From assembly GCF_020216885.1 (NCBI RefSeq), contig NZ_JAIWON010000078.1, positions 1-13,763 on the forward strand: a stretch of DNA of 13,763 nucleotides, written 5' to 3'. Below, in pieces: positions 6,913-13,763 of this stretch. Numbering within the stretch: the first letter of the stretch is position 1; every line of letters starts with the position of its first letter. The notes under the pieces are model-generated. The model saw only the letters and a list, made by a program, of their open reading frames with translations, was not told where the DNA came from and made no database searches. Origin of the DNA: Zymomonas sp. GTDB taxonomy: Bacteria; Pseudomonadota; Alphaproteobacteria; Sphingomonadales; Sphingomonadaceae. The position numbers and the translations under genes are program-made.

Positions 6913-8586
6913 TTAAGCGAGGCCGATAATTTCGTTATTCTCATTGATATCGATATTTTCGGCGGCTGGATGGCGCGGTAAGCCCGGCATCGTCATGATA
7001 TTACCGGAAATAGCGACAATAAAGCCAGCACCGGCATTCAAGCGAACTTCTCTAATCGGGAAGATATGGCCAGTCGGCGCATTCTTGGCTTTTGGATCTG
7101 CCGAGAAAGAAGATTGCGTTTTTGCAATACAAACAGGCAAATCACCAAAGCCCTGTTCTTCAAAGCTTTTCAGCTTCTTGAGAACGGCACCCTGCGGCAC
7201 AACTTCACCTGCGCGATAAATTTCTTTGGCGATCGTTTCGATCTTCTTCCAAAGTGGCATTTCGTCAGGATAGAGAAGGCGGAAAGAATCTTCCTTCGGT
7301 GCATCCAAGATAGTAGACAATTTACGAGCCAAATCTTCGGCACCCGCGCCACCATCAGTGAAATGGGTGCAGACAGCGGAATCAAGACCGATCGAGGCGC
7401 AAAGATCCTGAAGTTTGTCTAATTCAGCTTCAGTATCGCTATGGAAGCGGTTGATAGCGACCACCGTTTTGACACCGAATTTAGCAAGATTTTCAGCATG
7501 ACGGGCAAGATTGGCAAAGCCGGTTTCAAGCGCCGCAATATTCTCGTTTTTCAAATCAGCCAAGGCAACCCCACCATGCATCTTCAATGCACGGATTGTG
7601 GCGACCAGAACGACTGCATCCGGTTCAAGATTGGCCTGACGGCATTTGATGTCGAAGAATTTTTCGGCACCAAGATCTGCACCAAAACCTGCCTCGGTGA
7701 TTGCAATATCGCCGAGATGTAATGCGGCTTTCGTTGCAATCAGGGAGTTACAACCATGAGCAATATTCGCGAAAGGCCCGCCATGAATAAGCGCAGGATT
7801 ACCTTCCAAGGTCTGCACAAGATTCGGCTGTAAAGCATCTTTCAAAAGGGCTGTCATTGCACCCGCCGCTTTAATTTTGGCGGCTGCGACTGGATTATGA
7901 TCGTTATCTTCGCCGATAATGATTCTTTCCAGACGGCTACGGAGATCTTTCAGATCCGAAGCAAGACAAAGAATAGCCATAACTTCAGAAGCAACGCTGA
8001 TATCGAAACCACCTTCACGTGGATAGCCATTGGCTTTCCCGCCAAGACCGATAACCATATTGCGAAGCATCCGGTCATTCATATCAATGACCCGACGGAA
8101 GGTAATGCTGTTACGATCCATAACAGGCGCATTGCCCCAATGGACATGATTATCAATCATCGCGGCCAGAAGGTCATGCGCGGAAGTAATGGCATGAAAA
8201 TCACCAGTGAAATGCAAATTGATGCGTTCCATCGGAACGACCTGTGCATAACCACCACCAGCAGCCCCACCTTTAACGCCAAAGCAAGGGCCTAAAGACG
8301 GTTCACGCAGACAGATAACCGCTTTTTTCCCGATCCGGTTAAAAGCATCTCCAAGACCAACCGTCGTTGTCGTTTTACCTTCTCCGGCAGGGGTCGGGGT
8401 AATTGCGCTTACAAGAACCAGTTTACCGCGAGGCTTGGATGATAGGCTGTTCAGATATTCCCCATCAAGTTTGGCGATGGTGTGTCCATAAGACAAAACA
8501 GATTCATCAGGAATATTCAGGCGGCCAGCAATCTCGGTAATCGGTTTTAAGGTTGCGGCTCTAGCGATTTCGATATCGCTCAGCAT
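6913..8586 (-). CDS. fhs: Formate-tetrahydrofolate ligase
   Basis: Makes 10-formyl-tetrahydrofolate from formate, ATP and tetrahydrofolate in the cytoplasm, feeding purine and formyl-Met synthesis. The protein has the hallmark nucleotide loop [18 protein letters not shown] (about residues 63-80), [22 protein letters not shown], the FTGDFHAI region, and the C-terminal segment with [19 protein letters not shown]. At 557 residues from the ATG at 8586 it has the usual length. That start is supported by GGAGAG seven bases upstream; an upstream TTG at 8607 is in frame but unlikely. It is a single-gene unit: no folD, purU or other folate gene is adjacent. It converges on der across the shared terminator and diverges from the ferredoxin gene. 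Confidence 0.97.
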   Translation of the reverse strand: MLSDIEIARAATLKPITEIAGRLNIPDESVLSYGHTIAKLDGEYLNSLSSKPRGKLVLVSAITPTPAGEGKTTTTVGLGDAFNRIGKKAVICLREPSLGPCFGVKGGAAGGGYAQVVPMERINLHFTGDFHAITSAHDLLAAMIDNHVHWGNAPVMDRNSITFRRVIDMNDRMLRNMVIGLGGKANGYPREGGFDISVASEVMAILCLASDLKDLRSRLERIIIGEDNDHNPVAAAKIKAAGAMTALLKDALQPNLVQTLEGNPALIHGGPFANIAHGCNSLIATKAALHLGDIAITEAGFGADLGAEKFFDIKCRQANLEPDAVVLVATIRALKMHGGVALADLKNENIAALETGFANLARHAENLAKFGVKTVVAINRFHSDTEAELDKLQDLCASIGLDSAVCTHFTDGGAGAEDLARKLSTILDAPKEDSFRLLYPDEMPLWKKIETIAKEIYRAGEVVPQGAVLKKLKSFEEQGFGDLPVCIAKTQSSFSADPKAKNAPTGHIFPIREVRLNAGAGFIVAISGNIMTMPGLPRHPAAENIDINENNEIIGLA

Positions 8587-9016
8587 ATGAATTCTCTCCA
8601 AAAGCAAAAGTAAATTTAGCGAGAAGTGTAAAAAGATAGATAACAGCTATCTGTTCTTAGCCGCTATTTAAGACAATAAAATAGATAACGAAATAAGGTT
8701 TTTTAGATATATTTTTTTCAAAAATATTAAATAATTATATTACAAGACGAAAAAATATTATGCTGATCTTTTTAAGATAGGATAAGCGCCTTTTCTCCAA
8801 TATAAGATCCGCCATAGTTGTATAAAACAGGATTAGAAACCGCTGGGCTTATCAACTCTGTTGCCGGAAAATTATCCTTCACTATACGCTATGTCAGTAG
8901 CAGCTTCAAAGGAATGAGGCCTGATCTTTTCTGTTATGAGGTCGGATAAGGTTGTTCTGATTTTAACCCGACACATAAAGTCTTAAGTTAAATTCTACAG
9001 TTGGAAATCAAGGAAT
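8587..9016. other. Divergent intergenic region between fhs and the ferredoxin gene
   Basis: 430 bp without a credible gene. The fhs leader on the minus strand can fold as AGATAG (8634-8639) with CTATCT (8647-8652), or as the competing AACAG (8642-8646) with CTGTT (8651-8655). Positions 8690-8760 are almost pure A/T. On the + strand TTGCCG...TATACG (8861-8888) is a candidate promoter for the ferredoxin gene. I see no known riboswitch; in particular the conserved GC-rich pseudoknot sequences of the ZTP riboswitch, often found before fhs, are missing. Confidence 0.5.
8861..8888 (+). promoter_or_regulatory. Candidate promoter of the ferredoxin gene
   Basis: TTGCCG (8861-8866), 16-bp spacer, TATACG (8883-8888). 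It would give a leader of about 120 nt. A weaker alternative closer to the gene is TTGTTC (8952-8957) with TAAAGT (8976-8981), 18-bp spacing. Confidence 0.3.
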
Positions 9017-9334
9017 ATGGATAGCAAAAAACTGCCGGATTCCGGCTCTTTTGTTGGTGACGGAAAAGAGGTTTTCGAAATTGAGATAGCATCTAGCGGT
9101 GAAGTTATTCCGGTTACATCTGGGCAGACAATCGCCGATGCCTTAGAAAAATCGGGTATCGAAACGGTCATCGCTTGTGAAGAAGGGGTTTGCGGGGCTT
9201 GCATGGTTGGATTGGTATCGGGAGAGGCCGATCATCGTGACCACATCCAGTCGGAAGAGGAAAAAGCCCAGAATAAAGAAATCGCTATTTGCTGTTCACG
9301 CGCCCGTTCTGCCCGTTTAGTTCTTGATCTCTAG
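9017..9334 (+). CDS. Stand-alone [2Fe-2S] ferredoxin, phthalate dioxygenase reductase-like
   Basis: A small plant-type ferredoxin of 105 residues that carries electrons in the cytoplasm. Cluster ligands fit C-x4-C-x2-C-x29-C: Cys54, Cys59, Cys62 (ACEEGVCGAC) and Cys92, with Cys93 adjacent. The EADHRD motif, the EEEKAQNKE stretch and the ending CCSRARSARLVLDL match the C-terminal ferredoxin domain of class IA oxygenase reductases such as VanB and phthalate dioxygenase reductase. The flavin and NAD(P)H domains that normally precede it are absent. An in-frame TAA at 8984-8986 shows the gene is not simply mis-started. The first 16 residues look disordered. No oxygenase or reductase gene lies within the window, so its redox partner is unknown. 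AAGGA lies very close to the ATG. Confidence 0.9.
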   Translation: MDSKKLPDSGSFVGDGKEVFEIEIASSGEVIPVTSGQTIADALEKSGIETVIACEEGVCGACMVGLVSGEADHRDHIQSEEEKAQNKEIAICCSRARSARLVLDL

Positions 9335-9387
9335 TAATTTCATTCGACAGTGATCAGTTTTTTGTGATGGGCAGAATTTTAAAAAAA

Positions 9388-9416
9388 TTGCAGATTCAGA
9401 TGCTTGATATTATAAA
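9388..9416 (+). promoter_or_regulatory. Probable promoter of the Lrp/AsnC regulator gene
   Basis: TTGCAG (9388-9393), exactly 17 bp, TATAAA (9411-9416). Transcription would start near 9423, about 37 nt before the ATG. The surrounding DNA is very AT-rich. No obvious terminator separates it from the ferredoxin gene, so some read-through is possible. Confidence 0.55.
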
Positions 9417-9459
9417 TTTTTAAACAAAAAATGAAATTTTCTGGGAAAAATACCTAATT

Positions 9460-9954
9460 ATGATCAGAAAGCTGGATGATTTTGATATCAAAATTTTAGA
9501 CCTGCTTCAGCATGATGCCACAGCGACTATGGCTGAATTATCAGAAAAAACAGGTCTGTCAGCGAATGCCTGTTGGCGTCGTATCCGGCTTTTGGAAGCG
9601 GATGGTGTTATCAAAAATCGTGTAACTTTGCTTGATCCCCAGAAAATCGGGCTTGGTATTACAGTGTTCGTCTGTATCCGCTGCGCGGAACATTCCCAAG
9701 ATTGGTTGGATAACTTTCTGCAAATCGTCAATGAATCGCCGGAAGTAATAGAGTTTTATCGTTTGGCAGGGGATATTGACTATCTTTTGAAATTACAGGT
9801 CGCGAGCATTAGTGAATATGATCGTCTTTATAAAAAGCTGGTCAGTCGTGTGAAACTGACGGATGTCAGCGCCATTTTCTCTATGGAAGAGCTAAAACAT
9901 AGCACAATTCTTCCTTTGCCAGAAACTTCAGATAAGGCAGAGCGCAAAGCCTAA
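9460..9954 (+). CDS. Lrp/AsnC family transcriptional regulator
   Basis: A DNA-binding regulator of 164 residues. The N-terminal winged helix-turn-helix covers about residues 5-60 ([20 protein letters not shown], then [21 protein letters not shown] as the helix-turn-helix). The C-terminal RAM/AsnC effector domain covers about 66-152, including the typical [11 protein letters not shown] core and a VxSxFxMEELK-like end. Family members form dimers to octamers and usually sense amino acids; the effector here cannot be told. The Arg/Lys-rich tail after residue 150 is short. No amino acid gene is adjacent, so the target is not evident. Its TAA stop overlaps the TAG stop of lolD on the other strand (9951-9954). 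Confidence 0.93.
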   Translation: MIRKLDDFDIKILDLLQHDATATMAELSEKTGLSANACWRRIRLLEADGVIKNRVTLLDPQKIGLGITVFVCIRCAEHSQDWLDNFLQIVNESPEVIEFYRLAGDIDYLLKLQVASISEYDRLYKKLVSRVKLTDVSAIFSMEELKHSTILPLPETSDKAERKA

Positions 9955-10649
9955 TATTCTTCGATTAGACGGCCGTCATGTAAGGTAACGATTCTATCCA
10001 TCTTGCGAGCCATAGCCATGTTATGGGTCGCTATAATCGCCGCAGAGCCTTGGCGGCGCACTAGTCTTAAAAATTCATGCAGCACAATATCACCGGTAGC
10101 TTCATCGAGATTGCCTGTCGGTTCATCGGCTAGAACTAAGGCTGGACGATTGGCTAAAGCGCGGGCTACCGCTACCCGTTGTTGTTCACCCCCCGATAGT
10201 TGGGAAGGGTAATGTTTTAGACGTTTTTCCAGCTTTAAAGAGTCGAGCAAAAAATGGGCGTGTTCTTTAGCCTGCTGCGGAGATTTACCCTGAATGAGTT
10301 GGGGAAGCATCACATTTTCTAAAGCTGAAAAATCAGGCAGCAAGTGATGGAATTGATAAACAAAGCCAAGATGATCCCGCCGAATAGCGGTGCGCTCTCT
10401 ATCATTCAAAGAGCCGATTTCTTGCCCCAGAATATTGATAGAGCCTGTAAATCCATTTTCCAGAAGACCAATCGCTTGCAGAAAAGTCGATTTTCCTGCA
10501 CCAGAAGGCCCCAAAAGCGCCAAAATTTCACCTCGCCTGACGATCAGATCAATCCCGCGCAAGATTTGGATTTCATGTTCGCCCTGTTTGAATGCTCTTT
10601 GAAGGTCGGTTACTTCAATAACATTGTTATAGGATAGCGAACTATTCAT
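9951..10649 (-). CDS. lolD: Lipoprotein-releasing ABC transporter ATPase LolD
   Basis: The ATPase of the Lol transporter, which drives release of outer-membrane lipoproteins from the inner membrane to the carrier LolA. All ABC motifs are present: Walker [10 protein letters not shown] (47-55), Q-loop Gln99 followed by the LolD-typical FHHLLPDF, signature LSGGEQQR (151-158), Walker [13 protein letters not shown] (171-182) and switch His209. 232 residues is normal. The ATG at 10649 lies inside the end of lolF (8-base overlap) and has GAGGT eight bases upstream; the frame stays open 63 codons further upstream, but that stretch lies within lolF and is not ABC-like. The gene is third in proS-lolF-lolD and ends in a 4-base tail-to-tail overlap with the Lrp/AsnC gene. 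No terminator is visible after it. Confidence 0.95.
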   Translation of the reverse strand: MNSSLSYNNVIEVTDLQRAFKQGEHEIQILRGIDLIVRRGEILALLGPSGAGKSTFLQAIGLLENGFTGSINILGQEIGSLNDRERTAIRRDHLGFVYQFHHLLPDFSALENVMLPQLIQGKSPQQAKEHAHFLLDSLKLEKRLKHYPSQLSGGEQQRVAVARALANRPALVLADEPTGNLDEATGDIVLHEFLRLVRRQGSAAIIATHNMAMARKMDRIVTLHDGRLIEEY

Positions 10650-11892
10650 AGCGCAAGACCTCAACCGGATCAGTGCTGGCGGCCTTCCATGCAGGATAAA
10701 GCGTGAAGAGGAAGCTGGAACCAATAGACAAGGCAATAATGCCAATGACCTCAATCGGATCGACCCGCGCTGGCAGTTCAGTGATAATGCGGATCGAAGG
10801 ATCCCATAGATTCTGACCACTGAAATATTGAATGGCATTAACTAAGGGTTGGCGGAAATAAAGGATAACAAAGGCCAAAATAACGCCAGCTAAGGTTCCC
10901 AAACTACCAATCGCCAAACCCACGGCCATAAAGATTTTTAGCATGGCGATGCGGGATGCACCCATCGTCCTTAGAATAGCAATGTCTCTGTTTTTGGCGC
11001 GAACTAGCATAATCAGAGAAGACAAGATATTGAATGCGGCAACAAGAATAATCAGAGCTAGAATCCAGAACATCACGACCCGTTCAACGGATAACGCCTG
11101 AAACAGGCTGGCATTCATACTGCGCCAATCCTGTAAAACCCCGACATTGGCGACTCTGTCTTTTAACGGATCAAGTATTTGTCCCACACGATCGGCATTA
11201 TTGGTTTTAATCTCGATAATACCAACCGTATCATTCATCATCAGCAGGGTCTGTGCATCAGAAAGCGGCATAATCACGAAGGCCTTATCGTAATCATACA
11301 CACCGACTTCAAATATCGCGGCTACTCTGTAAGAGACGATTCTTGGCACGGTTCCAAAAGGTGTTGTTTGTCCTGCGGGGGATATGAGGCTGATATCATC
11401 GCCCGCATGGATTCCAAGCTGTTCAGCTAACCGAATACCGATAATAACATTGTTGGAACCTGCTTTTAATTCGTTGAGATGGCCTTCTCGAATATTTGAA
11501 CGGATAAGATTGTTATTATTAACATCATTTAAGGCCATTCCCCTTAATAAAACCCCCTCAACGCGACCCGCATGGGTCGCCATCAGAGGTTGTTCAATAA
11601 GAGGGATGGCACTGGTTACACCGGTCGTCTTTTTTGTGGCGTCAAGGATAGGTCGCCAATTCGCAAGCTCTCCATTATAGCCTTGAATCACAGCATGGCC
11701 GTTAATGCCTACGATTTTATCAAATAATTCCGCCCTGAACCCGTTCATGACGCTCATCACAATGATGAGAGCGGCGACCCCTAAAGTAACAGCCAAAAGG
11801 CTAATAGAGGCCACCAAAAATATGAACGCTTCGCCCTTGCCCGGTAAAAGGTATCTTCTGGCTATTATTCGTTCATAGGCGGAAAGAATCAT
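10642..11892 (-). CDS. lolF: Lipoprotein-releasing ABC transporter permease (LolC/E family, LolF type)
   Basis: The inner-membrane permease of the Lol system, which takes mature lipoproteins such as BamB from the membrane and hands them to LolA. It has a cytoplasmic amphipathic start ([18 protein letters not shown]), a first membrane helix (about 22-50), a large periplasmic domain (about 51-265), three further helices (about 272-300, 318-345, 378-400) and the family ending [10 protein letters not shown] hook-like loop with TPFGTVPR is visible near residue 180. Only one such permease gene accompanies lolD, which fits the homodimeric LolF arrangement of alphaproteobacteria; a separate LolC or LolE elsewhere cannot be excluded. 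Its ATG overlaps the proS TGA (ATGA, 11889-11892), so translation is probably coupled. Confidence 0.92.
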   Translation of the reverse strand: MILSAYERIIARRYLLPGKGEAFIFLVASISLLAVTLGVAALIIVMSVMNGFRAELFDKIVGINGHAVIQGYNGELANWRPILDATKKTTGVTSAIPLIEQPLMATHAGRVEGVLLRGMALNDVNNNNLIRSNIREGHLNELKAGSNNVIIGIRLAEQLGIHAGDDISLISPAGQTTPFGTVPRIVSYRVAAIFEVGVYDYDKAFVIMPLSDAQTLLMMNDTVGIIEIKTNNADRVGQILDPLKDRVANVGVLQDWRSMNASLFQALSVERVVMFWILALIILVAAFNILSSLIMLVRAKNRDIAILRTMGASRIAMLKIFMAVGLAIGSLGTLAGVILAFVILYFRQPLVNAIQYFSGQNLWDPSIRIITELPARVDPIEVIGIIALSIGSSFLFTLYPAWKAASTDPVEVLRYE

Positions 11893-13220
11893 CGCTGTTG
11901 ATGACCTGCAGTAAGAAGATTGAAGGCGTCTTCAACAGAAATAGTCTGCTTTTCACCACTTGCGCGGTTTTTCAGCTCGACAACGCCTTTTTCAGCACCT
12001 TTGGGGCCAATAACAACCTGCCAAGGCAGACCGATCAGATCCATGGTAGCAAATTTGGCACCGCCTCTTTCATTACGGTCATCGTAAAGGGTATCAATGC
12101 CTGCGGCTTCCAAACGTTGATAGAGAGAATCCGCAATGGCTCGGCAATTTTCGTCATCAATTCTAAGATTGATAAGACCGACATGATAAGGGGCAACGGC
12201 TTCCGGCCAGATGATGCCATTATCGTCATGGCTGGCTTCGATAATGGCACCCAAAAGGCGGGAAATACCAATGCCATAGCTGCCCATCTGGATCGGAATT
12301 GGTTTTCCATCGGGGCCGGGGAGGGTGAATCCCATCGGTTTTGAATATTTTGTGCCAAAGAAGAAAATATGGCCGACTTCGATACCGCGAGACTGGCGCA
12401 GCTTGTCGCCTGCTTGCGCTTCCCTTAAAGGATCGCGCTTTTCATCTGTGGCGGCATAATCAGAAATATGATCGTTAACGATGCTTTGAAGCGCTTTGGG
12501 ATCATCAAAGTCAGCTTCGATATGGCGGGTCGGCTGTTCCCAATTGCTATGATAGAAAACATCGCTTTCGCCATTTGGAGCAAGAACGATAAATTCGTGC
12601 GATAAATCACCACCGATAGGTCCAGTATCGGCCTGCATTGGGATAGCTCTTAACCCAAGGCGTGAAAAGCTGTTCAAATAAGCAACGAACATCCGATTAT
12701 AATTGTGACGACCAGCCGTTTCATCAATATCGAAGCTGTAAGCATCCTTCATCAGGAATTCTCGGCCACGCATTACCCCGAAACGCGGTCGGACTTCATC
12801 GCGGAATTTCCATTGAATATGGTAGAAAATACGCGGCAGATCGCGATAGCTTTGCAGATTATCGCGAATAAGCGCGGTAATCATTTCTTCGTTGGTCGGA
12901 CCATACAGCAATTCGCGATTATGTCTGTCTTTGATGCGCAGCATTTCTGGGCCATAAGCATCATACCGGCCAGATTCGCGCCACAAGTCAGCCGTCTGAA
13001 GCGTCGGCATCAATAATTCAAGCGCACCAGCCCGAGCTTGTTCTTCGCGGATAATTTTTTCAATCCGGCGCAAAACCCGCAGTCCCAAGGGAAGCCATGC
13101 ATAAATACCGGCAGCCGTCTGGCGAATCATGCCAGCTCTTAGCATGAGTTTGTGGCTGATAATCTGGGCATCAGCCGGCGTTTCTTTCATCACAGGAAGA
13201 AAATAACGGGATAAGCGCAT
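11889..13220 (-). CDS. proS: Prolyl-tRNA synthetase, short form
   Basis: A class II aminoacyl-tRNA synthetase that charges tRNA-Pro. Seen in order: N-terminal helices, the YGPTNEE loop (106-112) of the proline-binding TXE motif, motif 2 [25 protein letters not shown] (139-163; key residues Arg140, Glu142, Arg151), a short connecting segment, motif 3 [16 protein letters not shown] (313-328) and the anticodon-binding domain (about 340-440, with [11 protein letters not shown]). At 443 residues it is about 130 shorter than E. coli ProS (572) because the editing (INS) domain between motifs 2 and 3 is replaced by about 70 residues. This is the usual alphaproteobacterial form, so clearing of Ala-tRNA-Pro must rely on another protein, if any. 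The ATG at 13220 is the first in frame after a nearby TGA. Its ribosome site is weak. It heads the proS-lolF-lolD operon. Confidence 0.96.
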   Translation of the reverse strand: MRLSRYFLPVMKETPADAQIISHKLMLRAGMIRQTAAGIYAWLPLGLRVLRRIEKIIREEQARAGALELLMPTLQTADLWRESGRYDAYGPEMLRIKDRHNRELLYGPTNEEMITALIRDNLQSYRDLPRIFYHIQWKFRDEVRPRFGVMRGREFLMKDAYSFDIDETAGRHNYNRMFVAYLNSFSRLGLRAIPMQADTGPIGGDLSHEFIVLAPNGESDVFYHSNWEQPTRHIEADFDDPKALQSIVNDHISDYAATDEKRDPLREAQAGDKLRQSRGIEVGHIFFFGTKYSKPMGFTLPGPDGKPIPIQMGSYGIGISRLLGAIIEASHDDNGIIWPEAVAPYHVGLINLRIDDENCRAIADSLYQRLEAAGIDTLYDDRNERGGAKFATMDLIGLPWQVVIGPKGAEKGVVELKNRASGEKQTISVEDAFNLLTAGHQQR

Positions 13221-13262
13221 AGGATAAAAACTTCATCTGTCATAAAAAGGTTATTTTTAATG

Positions 13263-13291
13263 CTTGTAAATGTCAGAACCCGTTGCTGCAA
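13263..13291 (-). promoter_or_regulatory. Candidate promoter of the proS-lolF-lolD operon
   Basis: Read on the minus strand: TTGCAG (13291-13286), 17-bp spacer, TACAAG (13268-13263). Transcription would start near 13256, leaving a leader of about 36 nt. The -35 hexamer and spacing equal those of the Lrp/AsnC gene promoter. The -35 lies in a small palindrome GTTGC-T-GCAAC (13282-13292). Confidence 0.4.
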
Positions 13292-13535
13292 CTGAACTTT
13301 TTCTTTTTCAATCAACTTTAATGATGAAAAAAATACAAAAGAAGTTTTTATCAAAATAACGGGATGGGGGATCTTGGTAGCTATTTTTATTGTAAGACAA
13401 AAATGAGAGAGTGGTTCGCAACTAATGTTGCATCTATAACACATTTCTCGTCCATTTTAGCACAGACATGAAAAGCACGATGACAAGATCGCAGAAGTCG
13501 CATAGCCTTCAATACAGGCCTTAATTCAAGGGGGA

Positions 13536-13566
13536 TTGGTCTAAAAGACTAAAGTCTTTTTATGAT
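13536..13566 (+). promoter_or_regulatory. Promoter-like site with a perfect dyad filling a 19-bp spacer
   Basis: TTGGTC (13536-13541), a 19-bp spacer, and TATGAT (13561-13566, five of six bases of the -10 consensus). The spacer is one T plus the perfect dyad AAAAGACTAAAGTCTTTT (13543-13560), centred midway between the two boxes. Over-long spacers occupied by a dyad are the established layout of MerR-family controlled promoters. A third copy of the half-site AAAAGACT is at 13587-13594. Whether this is a promoter is inference; the same repeats could instead act as alternative RNA hairpins. Confidence 0.35.
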
Positions 13567-13572
13567 TCTTTC

Positions 13573-13664
13573 GGGGGGAAGTAATCAAAAGACTATATGT
13601 CGAGCAAGGGGGTTGACGCTTACCGTCACGCGAGACGCCCGGGTTTTTACCCGGGCGTTTTTTT
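13573..13664 (+). ncRNA. Candidate small RNA of about 90 nt
   Basis: The proposed start follows the TATGAT box and the end is fixed by the strong terminator. Inside are TGACG (13614-13618) with CGTCA (13624-13628), a 5-bp stem with CTTAC loop, then the terminator stem. A G-run (13573-13578) lies at the proposed 5' end. If transcription starts further upstream, AGTCTTTT (13553-13560) could pair either with AAAAGACT before it (13543-13550) or with AAAAGACT after it (13587-13594), the latter enclosing a GATTCTTTC/GGAAGTAATC stem (13564-13572 with 13577-13586, one bulge). I do not recognise SRP RNA, 6S RNA, tmRNA or RNase P RNA. No protein gene fits. Confidence 0.4.
13635..13664 (+). terminator. 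Strong intrinsic terminator, + strand
   Basis: ACGCCCGGGT (13635-13644), loop TTTT, ACCCGGGCGT (13649-13658): a 10-bp, very GC-rich perfect stem followed by seven T (13658-13664). Nothing that looks like a protein gene lies upstream on this strand for over 400 bp, which is why a small RNA is proposed. Confidence 0.92.
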
Positions 13665-13668
13665 ATGC

Positions 13669-13700
13669 AAAAAAGGCCATCAATTTTTTGATGGCCTTTT
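13669..13700 (-). terminator. Intrinsic terminator of pyrG
   Basis: AAAAGGCCATCAA (13671-13683), loop TTTT, TTGATGGCCTTTT (13688-13700): a 13-bp perfect stem. Read on the minus strand it lies 7 bases after the pyrG stop, and the run ends in six T (13674-13669). Confidence 0.9.
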
Positions 13701-13707
13701 GCTTTTC

Positions 13708-13763
13708 TTAAACCAGACGGCTTTGTTTTAATGCCGCTGCAACAAAATCAGAAAAGAGAGGAT
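13708..13763 (-). CDS. pyrG: CTP synthase, C-terminal end only
   Basis: Only the last 17 full codons are inside the window: PLFSDFVAAALKQSRLV followed by TAA at 13710-13708. This matches the C-terminus of alphaproteobacterial CTP synthase (HPLFxxFvxAAxxQSRLV). The partial codon before it (xAT) fits the expected His. CTP synthase aminates UTP to CTP using glutamine; the seen part is the end of the glutaminase domain. The identification rests on this short tail, but the pattern is characteristic. Confidence 0.75.
   Translation of the reverse strand, partial: PLFSDFVAAALKQSRLV

Larger units (their letters stand above)
13221..13707. other. Intergenic region between proS and pyrG
   Basis: About 490 bp without a credible protein gene. 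From the proS side it contains the candidate proS promoter (13263-13291, minus strand), the short inverted repeat GCAAC-TAAT-GTTGC (13418-13431), an imperfect hairpin CCTTcAAT/ATTcAAGG (13506-13531), a promoter-like site with a perfect dyad (13536-13566), a stretch of about 70 bp with small stems, and two back-to-back intrinsic terminators. One terminator faces each strand. Confidence 0.6.

Noticed and set aside
8587..8607. TTG start giving a 564-residue Fhs
   Set aside because: The ATG at 8586 has GGAGAG at ideal spacing and gives the usual family length; the extra segment covers the ribosome site itself.
8587..8760. ZTP (pfl) riboswitch in the fhs leader
   Set aside because: The leader is AT-rich and lacks the conserved GC-rich pseudoknot and CCGGGC-like core.
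8764..8950. Direct repeat TGATCTTTT ... GGATAAG at 8764-8786 and 8922-8950
   Set aside because: The spacing between the two parts differs (7 versus 13 bases) and the rest does not match, so an old duplication is weakly supported; likely chance in AT-rich DNA.
10650..10838. N-terminal extension of LolD by 63 residues
   Set aside because: This stretch lies wholly within lolF in another frame, is not ABC-like, and the internal ATG at 10649 has a good GAGGT ribosome site.
11898..12344. 148-residue open frame on the + strand inside proS
   Set aside because: It is a shadow of the proS coding frame; the composition is atypical and no motif is seen.
13500..13664. SRP RNA, 6S RNA, tmRNA or RNase P RNA
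   Set aside because: None of the conserved cores (for example the GGAAG-GCAGCC SRP loop or the GAGGAAAGTC of RNase P RNA) is present, and the predicted shape is a row of short hairpins.
13562..13710. A 49-codon open frame on the + strand through the small-RNA locus
   Set aside because: It reads straight through both intrinsic terminators and has no ribosome site; its composition does not resemble a protein.

Overview
The window looks like ordinary chromosome from a low-to-mid GC alphaproteobacterium of the Sphingomonadales type. Zymomonas mobilis is my best guess, from recollection of its gene content and AT-rich intergenic DNA; no database was searched. The alphaproteobacterial signs are a short ProS without the editing insert, a proS-lolF-lolD cluster with a single LolC/E-type permease, a yfgM-like/bamB/der cluster, and a CTP synthase C-terminus ending in QSRLV. 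I see no insertion sequence, phage gene, CRISPR array or attachment site.

Layout. Positions 1-1646 (+) carry an MBOAT O-acyltransferase cut by the window edge and a 103-residue one-helix membrane protein right behind it. A SleB-type cell wall hydrolase (-) converges on them. Next comes a gene-poor stretch (about 2315-3147) holding tRNA-Asp(GUC), several perfect dyads and one terminator-like element. Positions 3148-6850 (+) form an envelope and ribosome cluster: a YfgM-like anchored TPR protein, lipoprotein BamB and the GTPase Der, closed by a strong bidirectional terminator. Formate-tetrahydrofolate ligase (-) follows. Across a 430-bp divergent spacer lie a stand-alone [2Fe-2S] ferredoxin (+) and an Lrp/AsnC regulator (+). 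The regulator runs tail-to-tail, with overlapping stop codons, into the proS-lolF-lolD operon (-). The last 500 bp hold the proS promoter region, a possible small-RNA locus with its own terminator, and the 3' end of pyrG (-).

How the genes fit together. BamB is a lipoprotein of the outer-membrane beta-barrel assembly machine. LolF/LolD is the ABC transporter that extracts such lipoproteins from the inner membrane, and SleB and the MBOAT enzyme act on wall or surface polymers. Der (ribosome assembly), ProS, tRNA-Asp, Fhs and PyrG are translation and nucleotide/one-carbon housekeeping.

Most of the window is well-understood housekeeping. The most interesting unexplained signal is at 13536-13664: a perfect 18-bp dyad fills an unusually long 19-bp spacer between -35-like and -10-like boxes, as in MerR-controlled promoters. 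It is followed by about 90 bp with no credible gene and a strong intrinsic terminator, which suggests a regulated small RNA. All promoter, small-RNA and operator calls are read by eye and are inference.
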